From positions 1-47,011 of the IMG/VR virus record IMGVR_UViG_3300021961_000161: a stretch of 47,011 nt of DNA. The stretch is one strand, 5' to 3'. The stretch comes from a virus. The position numbers were made by a program, and so were the translations under genes. Below the pieces are notes generated by a model that had not been told where the DNA came from, made no database searches, and saw only the letters and a program-made list of their open reading frames with translations. Positions within the stretch are counted from its first letter, which is position 1; the number at the start of each line of letters is the position of its first letter. Shown piece after piece: positions 1 through 8,052 of this stretch.

Positions 1-7
1 TGTTCTA

Positions 8-217
8 ATGTATTTCATAAATCAAATACCCTTCACTTTTGATGACCTTCCAAAGACTGCAATGCAAGATTTGGAACTTATTCATCTCGCAGATAACGAA
101 AGAAGATTTGAACCAGAAGACCTTTATCAAGCATCATACTACTTAATGCTTGAAGAATGTCATCCACTTTTATATGAAGTGGATCTGGAAAATCCAGAAA
201 TGTTACCTGCTGATTAA
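8..217 (+). CDS. small acidic protein of unknown function
   Basis: Encodes 69 residues, rich in Asp, Glu, Leu and Tyr, with no signal peptide or membrane segment. I do not recognise a family. The ATG lies only 7 bases from the window edge, so a longer N-terminus cannot be excluded, although the protein reads naturally from MYFINQ. The TAA stop at 215-217 is directly followed by the tRNA at 219, so both may be processed from one transcript. Small acidic proteins of this kind are common between T4-like phage genes. The function is unknown. Confidence 0.6.
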   Translation: MYFINQIPFTFDDLPKTAMQDLELIHLADNERRFEPEDLYQASYYLMLEECHPLLYEVDLENPEMLPAD

Positions 218-218
218 T

Positions 219-290
219 GCCCTTGTAGCTCAGTGGTAGAGCAACGGTTTTGTAAACCGTTGGTCGTCTGTTCGAATCAGATCGGGGGCT
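219..290 (+). tRNA. tRNA-Thr (anticodon UGU)
   Basis: A complete cloverleaf can be folded by hand. The acceptor stem is 219-225 with 283-289 and includes two G-T pairs. The D stem GCTC/GAGC is 228-231 with 239-242. The anticodon stem ACGGT/ACCGT is 244-248 with 256-260. The loop 249-255 carries TGT at 251-253. The T arm is 266-282 with loop TTCGAAT. The discriminator base is T290 and no CCA is encoded. The UGU anticodon reads Thr codons such as ACA, which are frequent in the AT-rich fibre genes here. Confidence 0.93.
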
Positions 291-307
291 TGAGTTCTAT
301 AACTCCA

Positions 308-466
308 ATGTCACTTATTTCACAAACAGACCGCGAGATGGTCATTGAAGCACTTGAATATTATGTTCAAAAACTTAAGGAAGATAACTGCACTCCTGCC
401 TCTATCAGTGCTTTCCAAACCCTCCTTAACTGGGTCGAACTTGAGCATTTCAAACATGAGAATTAA
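308..466 (+). CDS. small protein of unknown function
   Basis: Encodes 52 residues from the ATG at 308 (MSLISQTDREMVIEAL). The frame is open further upstream from 233, but that would run through the tRNA, so the start after the tRNA is preferred. The sequence looks like a short helical protein with a charged middle. The gene overlaps the next one by 11 bases, which is typical of compact phage gene clusters. I do not recognise a family. Confidence 0.5.
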   Translation: MSLISQTDREMVIEALEYYVQKLKEDNCTPASISAFQTLLNWVELEHFKHEN

Positions 467-629
467 TCTGTGGTACTGTAGCGAAATGAAGCAGTGGCGT
501 TGGACACTAACTGATAATTCTAGACCAATTTCTAGACAAGAATCTGGACAACAACCACATCTTCGTGATGCTATGAATGATGTGGCGAACACAGTAGAAT
601 ATATGTTAGAATGCAAACAAAGTGAGTAA
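456..629 (+). CDS. small protein of unknown function
   Basis: Encodes 57 residues from the ATG at 456 (MRINLWYCSEMKQWRW). The frame is open upstream to an ATG at 345, but that part is the out-of-frame shadow of the previous gene. The N-terminal pattern of Trp, Tyr and Cys, followed by a polar stretch and an amphipathic C-terminal helix, resembles short conserved proteins of T4-like cyanophages. I cannot name a function. It overlaps its neighbour by 11 bases and ends 10 bases before the Mom-like gene. Confidence 0.5.
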   Translation: MRINLWYCSEMKQWRWTLTDNSRPISRQESGQQPHLRDAMNDVANTVEYMLECKQSE

Positions 630-639
630 AAATACTTAG

Positions 640-1263
640 ATGAAATCAGATTTCTTTATAGATAAGGTAAGTAAGGAGGAAGTTAAAGACCTTCTTTATA
701 CATACCATTATCTTAAAGATGAATCCAAAGATTTTAAATCTGGTTTCAATTACGGACTTTACCGAAACACTTTCACAGATGTCCTTAGAATTGGCAACTG
801 TCTTGGTGCTTGCATTTTTACTGGTCTCCCAGTTCCAGAAATAGCAAAAGGTGCATTTGGATTAAATCGTAATGAACAACAAGGAATCTTTGAACTCTCC
901 AGACTTTGCATCGAACCTAGTACGCAGTCACGAGAATATAACATCACTTCTTGGTTTGTGTCAAAGGCGATTAGACAACTTCGGAAAGATACTGAAGTTA
1001 AAGCAATCCTTTCTTATGCTGATTCAAATCACCATTCTGGTACAATTTATCGCGCTTGCAACTTTAAGTACTACGGTCTCACGGATCGAAAAAAAGATTT
1101 CTATTATTCAGACGGAACTAAACACTCTCGGGGAAAAGTAAAAGGTTCTGAAGGTGAATGGAAAGAAAGAAGTAGAAAGCATAGATACTTAATGGTTTTT
1201 GATAAGGAACTTAAAAAAAGGTTGACATGGAAAGAAGAGTCGTGGTATAATAATCAAGTGTGA
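640..1263 (+). CDS. Mom-like DNA base-modification protein (GNAT fold)
   Basis: Encodes 207 residues. The pattern fits the Mom family, which has an acyltransferase-like (GNAT) fold and in phage Mu alters adenines in phage DNA to block restriction. Visible marks are the early YHYLKDE motif (about residues 22-28), a central block with GACIFTGLPVP, the FELSRLCIEP segment (about 88-97), and SYADSNHHSGTIYRACNFKYYG near residues 125-146, which matches the family's conserved SYAD...G.IY.A.N..Y.G core. The gene stands alone between small unknown genes and a strong terminator. No partner modification gene is visible in this window. The family call rests on motif recognition; the exact base and chemistry cannot be read from the sequence. 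Confidence 0.72.
   Translation: MKSDFFIDKVSKEEVKDLLYTYHYLKDESKDFKSGFNYGLYRNTFTDVLRIGNCLGACIFTGLPVPEIAKGAFGLNRNEQQGIFELSRLCIEPSTQSREYNITSWFVSKAIRQLRKDTEVKAILSYADSNHHSGTIYRACNFKYYGLTDRKKDFYYSDGTKHSRGKVKGSEGEWKERSRKHRYLMVFDKELKKRLTWKEESWYNNQV
1222..1251 (+). promoter_or_regulatory. consensus sigma70 promoter
   Basis: TTGACA (1222-1227) and TATAAT (1246-1251) are both perfect matches, separated by 18 bases. They lie inside the last codons of the Mom-like gene. The predicted transcript start is near 1258, only about 20 bases before the terminator hairpin at 1277. Confidence 0.75.
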
Positions 1264-1276
1264 AGGAAGTGCGAAA

Positions 1277-1307
1277 GAGACTGAGATTACTCTCAGTCTC
1301 TTTTTTC
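1277..1307 (+). terminator. intrinsic terminator
   Basis: A perfect 10-bp stem, GAGACTGAGA (1277-1286) with TCTCAGTCTC (1291-1300), has a 4-base loop and is followed by six T. It closes the unit holding the Mom-like gene, and it also sits directly after the consensus promoter at 1222-1251. Confidence 0.92.
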
Positions 1308-1311
1308 TTAT

Positions 1312-1319
1312 GATAAATA
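1312..1319 (+). promoter_or_regulatory. T4-type late promoter motif
   Basis: GATAAATA, one base from the T4 late consensus TATAAATA, lies 30 bases before the large structural gene at 1350 and just after the terminator, where a new late unit would be expected to begin. Confidence 0.6.
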
Positions 1320-1349
1320 ATCCATAACGGAACTATAAGTATTAATAAG

Positions 1350-4300
1350 ATGGGTCTTTCACGCCTCGAAAATTTTCTGAAGTCGGCAAGAGGAACAATT
1401 CTTTATGTTGATCCAAATAGTCTTGATTCGACGGATAGTATTGAAAACTCAGGAAATAGTTTAACAAGACCATTTAAGACAATTCAAAGAGCACTGATCG
1501 AATCGGCAAGATTTTCATATCAGCGTGGATTGAATAATGATAGATTTAATAAAACAACGATCGTATTATATCCAGGCGATCATATTGTAGATAACCGCCC
1601 TGGTTATATTCCTACAGGCACAGGAACTTATTCTGTAAGAAGTGGTGCAACTGGTTTAACTGACATTACTCAGTGGGATTTAGACACTCGATATGATTTA
1701 ACTGCTCCTGATAATGCTCTTTATAAACTTAACTCAATTCACGGTGGTATTATAGTTCCAAGAGGAACCTCCATCGTTGGTATGGATCTTCGTAAGACCA
1801 AGATTCGTCCATTATATGTTCCAAATCCAGAAAATGATAATATAGAAAGATCTGCTGTTTTCCGTACAACAGGTGCTTGTTACTTCTGGCAGTTTACTAT
1901 TTTGGATGCAGATCCAAATGGAACTTGTTACAAGGACTATACAATTAATCAGTTTGTTCCAAACTTCTCACACCACAAACTCTCTGGATTTGAGTATGCC
2001 GATGGTGTGAATGGTGTAAAAATTAATGATGATTTCTTAAATGGAGCGAGTGCTATTGATACAACCAGAACTGATCTGGATATGTATTATGAGAAAGTTG
2101 CTGCAGTGTATGGTGCTTCCTCAGGTAGAGAAATTCAACCAGATTATGGTGCAGGAACAGTAGATATTCAACCGGTTGTTGATGAATATCGGATTGTAGG
2201 ACCAAAAGGTGCTTCTGTGGGCATTAGTAGCATCCGTGCAGGTGATGGAGGATTAAATCCATCTACTACAATCACAGTAGATCTTGTAAATACGATCGAA
2301 GGATTAAGTGTTGATAGTCCAATTCAAATTAGTGGGGTAAGTGCCGCTGGTTATGATGGACAGTATGTAATTGCTTCTGTTCCAAGCAGCACTCAGATTA
2401 CATATAAAGTCCAAAATATTCCCGAAAATTCACTTCCAGGAGTTACTGGATCTACATTAAATCTTGTTGTCGATACTGTTACTTCAGCATCGCCTTATAT
2501 CTTTAATATCTCTGTGCGTTCTGTTTATGGAATGTGTGGATTGCTTGCTGATGGAGATAAAGCGACAGGATTTAAATCAATGGTTGTTGCCCAATACACC
2601 GGTATTGGTCTTCAGAAAGATGAGAATGCATTTGTAAGATACGATAGTGGTACAGGGGAATATAAAGATTCAACAGAACTTACCAATCTTAACACAGATT
2701 CTAGGTCAAGATTTAAGCCAGAATATGAAAACTTCCATATTAAAGCAACAAATGATTCCTTCTTACAGTTAGTTTCTGTTTTTGCTATTGGTTATGCTCA
2801 GCATTTCGTCACAGAGAATGGTGGTGATATTGCTCTTAACAACTCAAACTCCAACTTCGGCGCAAAAGCATTAGTAGCAACTGGATTTAAGAGAGAGGCA
2901 TTTTCTCAGGATGACTATGGTTATATTACACACATCATTCCCCCAAAAGAAATTGAAAACACAGAGGTTAGTGTAGAGTTTGGTGCAATTGATGTTGGAG
3001 TTACTACATCAAAATCTGCAGGAGCTGGTACAACCTCACGTCTCTATCTTTACAATGAGACTGATGAAAATGTACCTCCAAAAGTATTAATTGATGGTTA
3101 TCATATTGGTGCAAAGCAAAATGAACAATTAAATGTTCAAGTTTTTGTTGGTGGAGCACTAACCTCATATTCTTCTAGAATTGTAATGCCATATGGTCCT
3201 TACAATTCAACTCAATCTTCTTCAGAAAAATCATTCACTGTGGGAAGAAGTGCAGCAGGAATTAATAGTATATCCGCAAACACCCTTACTTTAACTCAAT
3301 TACATTCACTCTCAAATGGAGAGTCAATTCGCATTATTGCTGATAATGGACACCTTCCTGATGGTCTAGAAGCAGATCAAGTCTATTATGCAATTACTAA
3401 AGAATCAGCAACAGGAATTGGATCAGATCAAGTTCGCATTGCAAAAACTTTAAGTGATGCAATCAATGGATCTGTTTCTGGAAATGCAATTACATTGAAT
3501 AATAAAGGCGGAACTTTAAGTATTGTAAGTAGAGTTTCTGATAAAGATCCAGGAGACATTGGACACCCTGTTCAATGGGATGCTGGTGGACAGTGGTATG
3601 TTAATGTTGCCACTGCAGACAATGGAATTTATGATGTTATTAACTCCTCTGGAGTTGCTGGACTTGGAAATGCAACTACAAGATCTTATGTAACACGTAA
3701 ACCAGACTCCAGAAGTTTAGTCGATACTCTTTATCGAGTTCGTTATGTTCTTCCAAAGGATTCTTCAATTACAGCAAAACCACCAACTGATGGATTTATT
3801 CTTCAAGAATCGAATAATATTATAGGTACTGGAACCACTGAAATTGCACAACTTTATAACAATTCTGGCGCAATTTCTAACTCAACATTACTTAGAAATC
3901 CAAAGTTTATTGCTGATGCTTCTTATTCTTCAGGCACAGTTACTATTCGAGCAGAAGTTCCACATAACTTAAAAGTTGGTGAAGAAGTTGAGGTAGTTAA
4001 TGTATCTCCTACTGGATACAATGGAACTTATATTGTTACATCTACCCCAAGTGCAAAAGAATTTACATATTCAGTAACATCATCTCTTGGAACTTTTGCG
4101 AACAATACATCCAATAGAACCTCAACTCTTCCATACTTTAGAAAAAAGAAGTATACAAATACATATCAAGTTTATAGAACCCAAGTAGTTCAACCATATG
4201 TTGCAAATATTCAGGATGGTGTTTATTATCTAACTTTAATCAATTACTCAAATAGCCCAACAGTTACACCATTTAGAGATCAATCATTTGCTCAACCCAT

Positions 4301-7244
4301 TGAAAATCTCTACCCACAAACAAACAACGATAATCCAAACTCTGATCCTGTCGCAGCAACCTCTCATGCTCTTCCAGGTACGATTGGAAAAGTAGTTGTT
4401 AATGATCCACAAAAAAGCATTACTAAAGAAACCTTAGAATCTTTTATTGTTGGATATGGTATCACCAATATTCAATCTATAAGTGGAACTGCCCACACTA
4501 TCTACACTGCTGTTGATCACGGACTTTCTGGAATCACAACTGTTAGTATTGTAAGTGGTGGTAGTAACTATGGTTCAAGTGCTTCATTTACTGGCAATCT
4601 TTACAATGCTAGATTGGTAGGATTTGCAGGATCAACTACAGGTTCAAATGCAACTGCAAGAATTGCTGTTACTGCTGGTGCAATTACAGGAGTTCAGATT
4701 ATTGATGGTGGATCTGCATACGGTATTGGAAATACACTGACCGTCGTTGGTGTTGCAACTACTACTAGTCACGTTATTGGTGTTGTAAGAGTTGAATCTA
4801 TTTCAGATAATGTAGGAGACACACTTAAGATTTCTGGAGTTTCTTCTACAGCATACTCTGGTTACAATACGATTTATAGAGTTACTGGAATTGACATAGG
4901 AAGAACAAATGAAATTAATGTGGTTTCTGGTGAATCAATTTCTGGATCCTCTACAGTAGGATTAGGGTCAACAGTAACCGCATCTTCTGGTTATGTTTTT
5001 ACCGGTAAAGCAGTAGGCGTATCTACATTTGTTTATAATTCAGTTACTGGACTTGCAACTGTTGGATTTACAACAAGTCATGGATTCAGAATTGACAATA
5101 AGATTTCAGTTAGAGGAGCAAATGAATCTGTATTTAATGGAGATTTTATTGTTAACAGATTGAATAGTCTAACTTCATTAGTTATTAATGTTGGAGTTGA
5201 AACATCTTCAATTTATGCAACAGGAACATTAAATGTTTATCGTCCTATTTTAACATCATACGGTGGCAATTTAGATAGAGATATTGAAAATTCTTCTGGC
5301 CGTTTGGGTTATCAGTATGCTGGTATCACAACAACTCTTGGAACTACTATTTTTACAACAGATCCAGATTCAACAACTCTAAATGTTCCCAATGCTGTTG
5401 CTCTTGGACTAAATCTTGGCGACTATCTGCTCATAGATAATGAAATTTTCAGAATCAAACAAGCAGTTACATCAAATTCGTTAGAAATCTTTAGATCTGT
5501 TTTAGGTTCTCCAAGACAAACTCATATTGCAGGATCTGTTGTTCGCAGAATTAAAGTAACCCCAGTTGAACTTCGTCGCAACTCAATTATTCGTGCATCG
5601 GGTCATACATTTGAATATCTTGGTTTTGGTCCTGGTAATTATTCAACTTCATTACCAGAGAAACAGGATCGTGCATTAAGTAAGAGTGAAATCTTCTTAG
5701 CACAATCAACTAAGACTGATGGTGGTCTTGTTGTTTATACTGGTATGAACAGCGACGGTGATTTCTTTGCTGGTAATAAGAAAATCAATTCTGCAACTGG
5801 TAAAGAAGAAACCTTTGATACTCCAGTTCCAACAAATACTGGAGAAAAGGACGTAGATGAAATTGTTAACATCACGGAAACTCAAAAACTGTTTATTGAA
5901 GGCTCTGTAAGAGTTGAAGGTGGTAGAGATAAAAATATTGTATCTGAGTTTGATGGTCCAGTAGTTTTCAACAGTAAAGTTACCACGAATGCTGATATTG
6001 AAGCAAATTCTCTATTCATTCAAGGTGAAGAAGAAATTTCTAGAAAGTTCAGTATCCTAAATCAAACTCCAACAACCTCTGGAAATTACGGTGATATAGT
6101 TTTTAATTCAGAACCAAGTAAATATGAGTTTGTTGGTTGGACTTATGTAACTGAAAATAAGTGGGAACCATTTGGATTTATTGGTAAGCAAGGAGTTGGA
6201 ATTTCTTCTGGTGGAACTTATGTTGGTTTCTCAACTTTATTAAATCTTGTTGCAACCGGATTTACTTTTGGTGTAACTCATGATGCAACTTCTGGAATAA
6301 GCACCATCACTTGGGATGCAGATCCAAGAATTGGAATTTATACTGGAGCAAATGCAGCAAACTTCTTAGGAAGAGTTAAGAGCATTAACTTTGTTGGTGG
6401 AGCAGTCACTATATCTGGTGGAACTGATGTAGGAATCGCAACGATTTATATTTCAGCATCTGCAGGCGCTGGAGCTGGTGGTACAACTCCAGGTCTTCCA
6501 CTCAATTCTTTACAATGGAACAATAATGATTCACTTGCAGGTGCTCCAATTGCTTTTTATGATTCCAATCTTTCACAGATTAGATTTGGAAGCGCAACTA
6601 ACATTGCAGATTCAACATTCTTTAATAACGTAGGCTCTGTTGGATTTGGTTCAACCCAACCAAGTGCAAAGATCGAAATTGTTACAGATAATGAAACCTC
6701 ACTTTATATCAAGACTACTGCAGGAAATGATATTGTAAAAGTTGAAAATGGAACAAATGATACTACACCATTCATTATTGATGGATCTGGTAATGTTGGT
6801 ATCAATACAGGAACAACCCTTGCTTCTCTTGATGTTGTTGGAAATGTTGCAGTTACTGGAACAATTAGAATTTATGAATCAGACAGAAGCAACTATACTG
6901 GACTGCAAGTTGGATCTTTAAGTTCTAATTTAACCTTTACTCTTCCAACTTCTTATGGCACCGCAAATCAGGTTCTGACTGATAATGGTTCAGGAGTACT
7001 TTCTTGGACTAATGTTTCTAGACAAAATGTTGTCGCAGGGACAGGTCTTACAGTATCAAACGTAACCTCAGGTGGATTTACAACTTCTATCATCACAAGC
7101 ACTGGTGTTACTAAGATTATTGCAGGAGCAGGAGTTTCAGTAACACCAACAAGTGGAACTGGTGATGTTACTATTTCTACAAGTGGTGGTGGAGTACCAA
7201 ACCTCTACCCATTCACCACTCGTGGATTTGGAATGGTTCTTTAA
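1350..7244 (+). CDS. very large virion structural protein (beta-helix-like N-terminus)
   Basis: Encodes 1964 residues, the longest gene here. The N-terminus (about 15-120) has the look of pectate-lyase-like beta helices: GTILYVDPNS, then RPFKTIQRALIES, then a TIVLYPGDH segment. Further on, a module of about 50 residues recurs near residues 305-370, 855-905 and 1233-1285, with a pattern like VPHNLKVGEEVEVVN...GYNGTYIV...FTY. The same module appears in the 999-residue protein at 35763, so the two are built from shared parts. The C-terminus is Gly, Ser and Thr rich, as in fibre or spike proteins. It is probably a baseplate or tail-fibre component. The stop overlaps that of the convergent gene in a TTAA. 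A late promoter motif precedes it. Confidence 0.75.
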   Translation: MGLSRLENFLKSARGTILYVDPNSLDSTDSIENSGNSLTRPFKTIQRALIESARFSYQRGLNNDRFNKTTIVLYPGDHIVDNRPGYIPTGTGTYSVRSGATGLTDITQWDLDTRYDLTAPDNALYKLNSIHGGIIVPRGTSIVGMDLRKTKIRPLYVPNPENDNIERSAVFRTTGACYFWQFTILDADPNGTCYKDYTINQFVPNFSHHKLSGFEYADGVNGVKINDDFLNGASAIDTTRTDLDMYYEKVAAVYGASSGREIQPDYGAGTVDIQPVVDEYRIVGPKGASVGISSIRAGDGGLNPSTTITVDLVNTIEGLSVDSPIQISGVSAAGYDGQYVIASVPSSTQITYKVQNIPENSLPGVTGSTLNLVVDTVTSASPYIFNISVRSVYGMCGLLADGDKATGFKSMVVAQYTGIGLQKDENAFVRYDSGTGEYKDSTELTNLNTDSRSRFKPEYENFHIKATNDSFLQLVSVFAIGYAQHFVTENGGDIALNNSNSNFGAKALVATGFKREAFSQDDYGYITHIIPPKEIENTEVSVEFGAIDVGVTTSKSAGAGTTSRLYLYNETDENVPPKVLIDGYHIGAKQNEQLNVQVFVGGALTSYSSRIVMPYGPYNSTQSSSEKSFTVGRSAAGINSISANTLTLTQLHSLSNGESIRIIADNGHLPDGLEADQVYYAITKESATGIGSDQVRIAKTLSDAINGSVSGNAITLNNKGGTLSIVSRVSDKDPGDIGHPVQWDAGGQWYVNVATADNGIYDVINSSGVAGLGNATTRSYVTRKPDSRSLVDTLYRVRYVLPKDSSITAKPPTDGFILQESNNIIGTGTTEIAQLYNNSGAISNSTLLRNPKFIADASYSSGTVTIRAEVPHNLKVGEEVEVVNVSPTGYNGTYIVTSTPSAKEFTYSVTSSLGTFANNTSNRTSTLPYFRKKKYTNTYQVYRTQVVQPYVANIQDGVYYLTLINYSNSPTVTPFRDQSFAQPIENLYPQTNNDNPNSDPVAATSHALPGTIGKVVVNDPQKSITKETLESFIVGYGITNIQSISGTAHTIYTAVDHGLSGITTVSIVSGGSNYGSSASFTGNLYNARLVGFAGSTTGSNATARIAVTAGAITGVQIIDGGSAYGIGNTLTVVGVATTTSHVIGVVRVESISDNVGDTLKISGVSSTAYSGYNTIYRVTGIDIGRTNEINVVSGESISGSSTVGLGSTVTASSGYVFTGKAVGVSTFVYNSVTGLATVGFTTSHGFRIDNKISVRGANESVFNGDFIVNRLNSLTSLVINVGVETSSIYATGTLNVYRPILTSYGGNLDRDIENSSGRLGYQYAGITTTLGTTIFTTDPDSTTLNVPNAVALGLNLGDYLLIDNEIFRIKQAVTSNSLEIFRSVLGSPRQTHIAGSVVRRIKVTPVELRRNSIIRASGHTFEYLGFGPGNYSTSLPEKQDRALSKSEIFLAQSTKTDGGLVVYTGMNSDGDFFAGNKKINSATGKEETFDTPVPTNTGEKDVDEIVNITETQKLFIEGSVRVEGGRDKNIVSEFDGPVVFNSKVTTNADIEANSLFIQGEEEISRKFSILNQTPTTSGNYGDIVFNSEPSKYEFVGWTYVTENKWEPFGFIGKQGVGISSGGTYVGFSTLLNLVATGFTFGVTHDATSGISTITWDADPRIGIYTGANAANFLGRVKSINFVGGAVTISGGTDVGIATIYISASAGAGAGGTTPGLPLNSLQWNNNDSLAGAPIAFYDSNLSQIRFGSATNIADSTFFNNVGSVGFGSTQPSAKIEIVTDNETSLYIKTTAGNDIVKVENGTNDTTPFIIDGSGNVGINTGTTLASLDVVGNVAVTGTIRIYESDRSNYTGLQVGSLSSNLTFTLPTSYGTANQVLTDNGSGVLSWTNVSRQNVVAGTGLTVSNVTSGGFTTSIITSTGVTKIIAGAGVSVTPTSGTGDVTISTSGGGVPNLYPFTTRGFGMVL

Positions 7245-7477
7245 GTTCCATCCTCTTTGATAACAGCAATATTATATGGACCACATATGGCACCGAATGA
7301 TTGATTCGGTGCCAACATCACTTCTTTTGGTAGTGGTCCTGATGCTGATATTGCAGAAACTCCTGCCCAACTTACTGAAGTTGCGTTTGAAAGAAAGTTG
7401 AGAATAACACGCACATTTTTACCTGTGTTATTTCTATATGATGGATTCGATGCTCCACTAAAAACTTGAGATGCCAT
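7241..7477 (-). CDS. small virion-type protein, short paralogue
   Basis: Encodes 78 residues from MASQVFSGASN. An in-frame ATG at 7489 would add four residues and overlap the previous gene, but the MASQ start is shared with the upstream paralogue and lies one base after that gene's stop. It matches the N-terminus (MASQV.SGA.N.SY.NNTG.NVR) and the C-terminus (SF...CG.YN..VIKEDGT) of the 169-residue protein at 7479-7988, and lacks its middle 90 or so residues. The function is unknown; a small beta-sandwich attached to the virion is a guess. It lies on the minus strand in a plus-strand region, and its stop overlaps that of the 1350 gene. Confidence 0.7.
   Translation of the reverse strand: MASQVFSGASNPSYRNNTGKNVRVILNFLSNATSVSWAGVSAISASGPLPKEVMLAPNQSFGAICGPYNIAVIKEDGT
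7289..7313. other. perfect hairpin inside a coding region
   Basis: GGCACCGAAT (7289-7298) and ATTCGGTGCC (7304-7313) form a perfect 10-bp stem with a 5-base loop. It lies 45 bases after the end of the plus-strand 1350 gene and within the minus-strand paralogue. No T run follows on either strand, so it is not a standard terminator. It may stabilise a 3' end. Confidence 0.6.
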
Positions 7478-7478
7478 A

Positions 7479-7988
7479 TCAGGTCCCATCCTCTTTGATT
7501 ACGATAACATTATAAGCGCCACAAACAGAACTGAATGATTGTCCGTTTGCGAGCATTAATTCTACAGGAAAGTTTCCACCTCTTGATATTGTACTCGGAA
7601 TATAAAATATATTTGATTCGGCAAGCGCTGATCCTTGCGCTATCTTTCTGTTGGGTATAAGAACATCTCCGCCGACATTTATATAAGTTTCAGGATAAGG
7701 ACTTTCGGGCCCTCTACCACCTGAGGCCAGTTGACCAACAACAAACATTTGTAATCCAGACATCCCCAGCAGCTTCGCATCAGGGTGTGGGACAGTTTTT
7801 GCTTGTCTAAATTCGCCAGTAATATTCTGAATGTCTTTACCAATCGTTGTAGATTCTGCAGTTACATTCACGTTCGCCCAAGTCATCGAAGTGACGTTAG
7901 ACATATAATTAATAATCAATCTAACATTCTGACCTGTATTATTTGTATAGGAAGCATTTGTTGCTCCACTCAATACCTGAGATGCCAT
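7479..7988 (-). CDS. small virion-type protein, long paralogue
   Basis: Encodes 169 residues, the full-length member of a tandem pair with the 78-residue protein just downstream on the same strand. The N-terminal part (1-40) and the C-terminal part (about 140-169) match the short copy. The middle (about 45-135), with a Gly-rich ASGGRGPESPYPE stretch, is unique to this copy. No signal peptide or membrane segment is visible. It is transcribed from the divergent palindromic late promoter at 8014-8025, so it is probably a late virion protein. The family is not recognised. Confidence 0.75.
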   Translation of the reverse strand: MASQVLSGATNASYTNNTGQNVRLIINYMSNVTSMTWANVNVTAESTTIGKDIQNITGEFRQAKTVPHPDAKLLGMSGLQMFVVGQLASGGRGPESPYPETYINVGGDVLIPNRKIAQGSALAESNIFYIPSTISRGGNFPVELMLANGQSFSSVCGAYNVIVIKEDGT

Positions 7989-8013
7989 ATTAATTTTTTA
8001 AATACCTTTCTTG

Positions 8014-8021
8014 TATTTATA
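8014..8021 (-). promoter_or_regulatory. late promoter, minus strand half of a palindrome
   Basis: Read on the minus strand this is TATAAATA, an exact match to the T4 late consensus, 25 bases before the minus-strand gene that starts at 7988. It overlaps the plus-strand copy at 8018-8025. Confidence 0.75.
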
Positions 8022-8025
8022 AATA
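8018..8025 (+). promoter_or_regulatory. late promoter, plus strand half of a palindrome
   Basis: TATAAATA is an exact T4 late consensus match, 27 bases before the gene at 8053. With its minus-strand partner it makes the 12-base perfect palindrome TATTTATAAATA at 8014-8025. Confidence 0.78.
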
Positions 8026-8052
8026 AGTAAAACAGGTTGGCGCTCTCCACCG

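Noticed and set aside
233-307. Longer N-terminus for the 52-residue protein at 308
   Set aside because: It would translate through the tRNA-Thr cloverleaf at 219-290.
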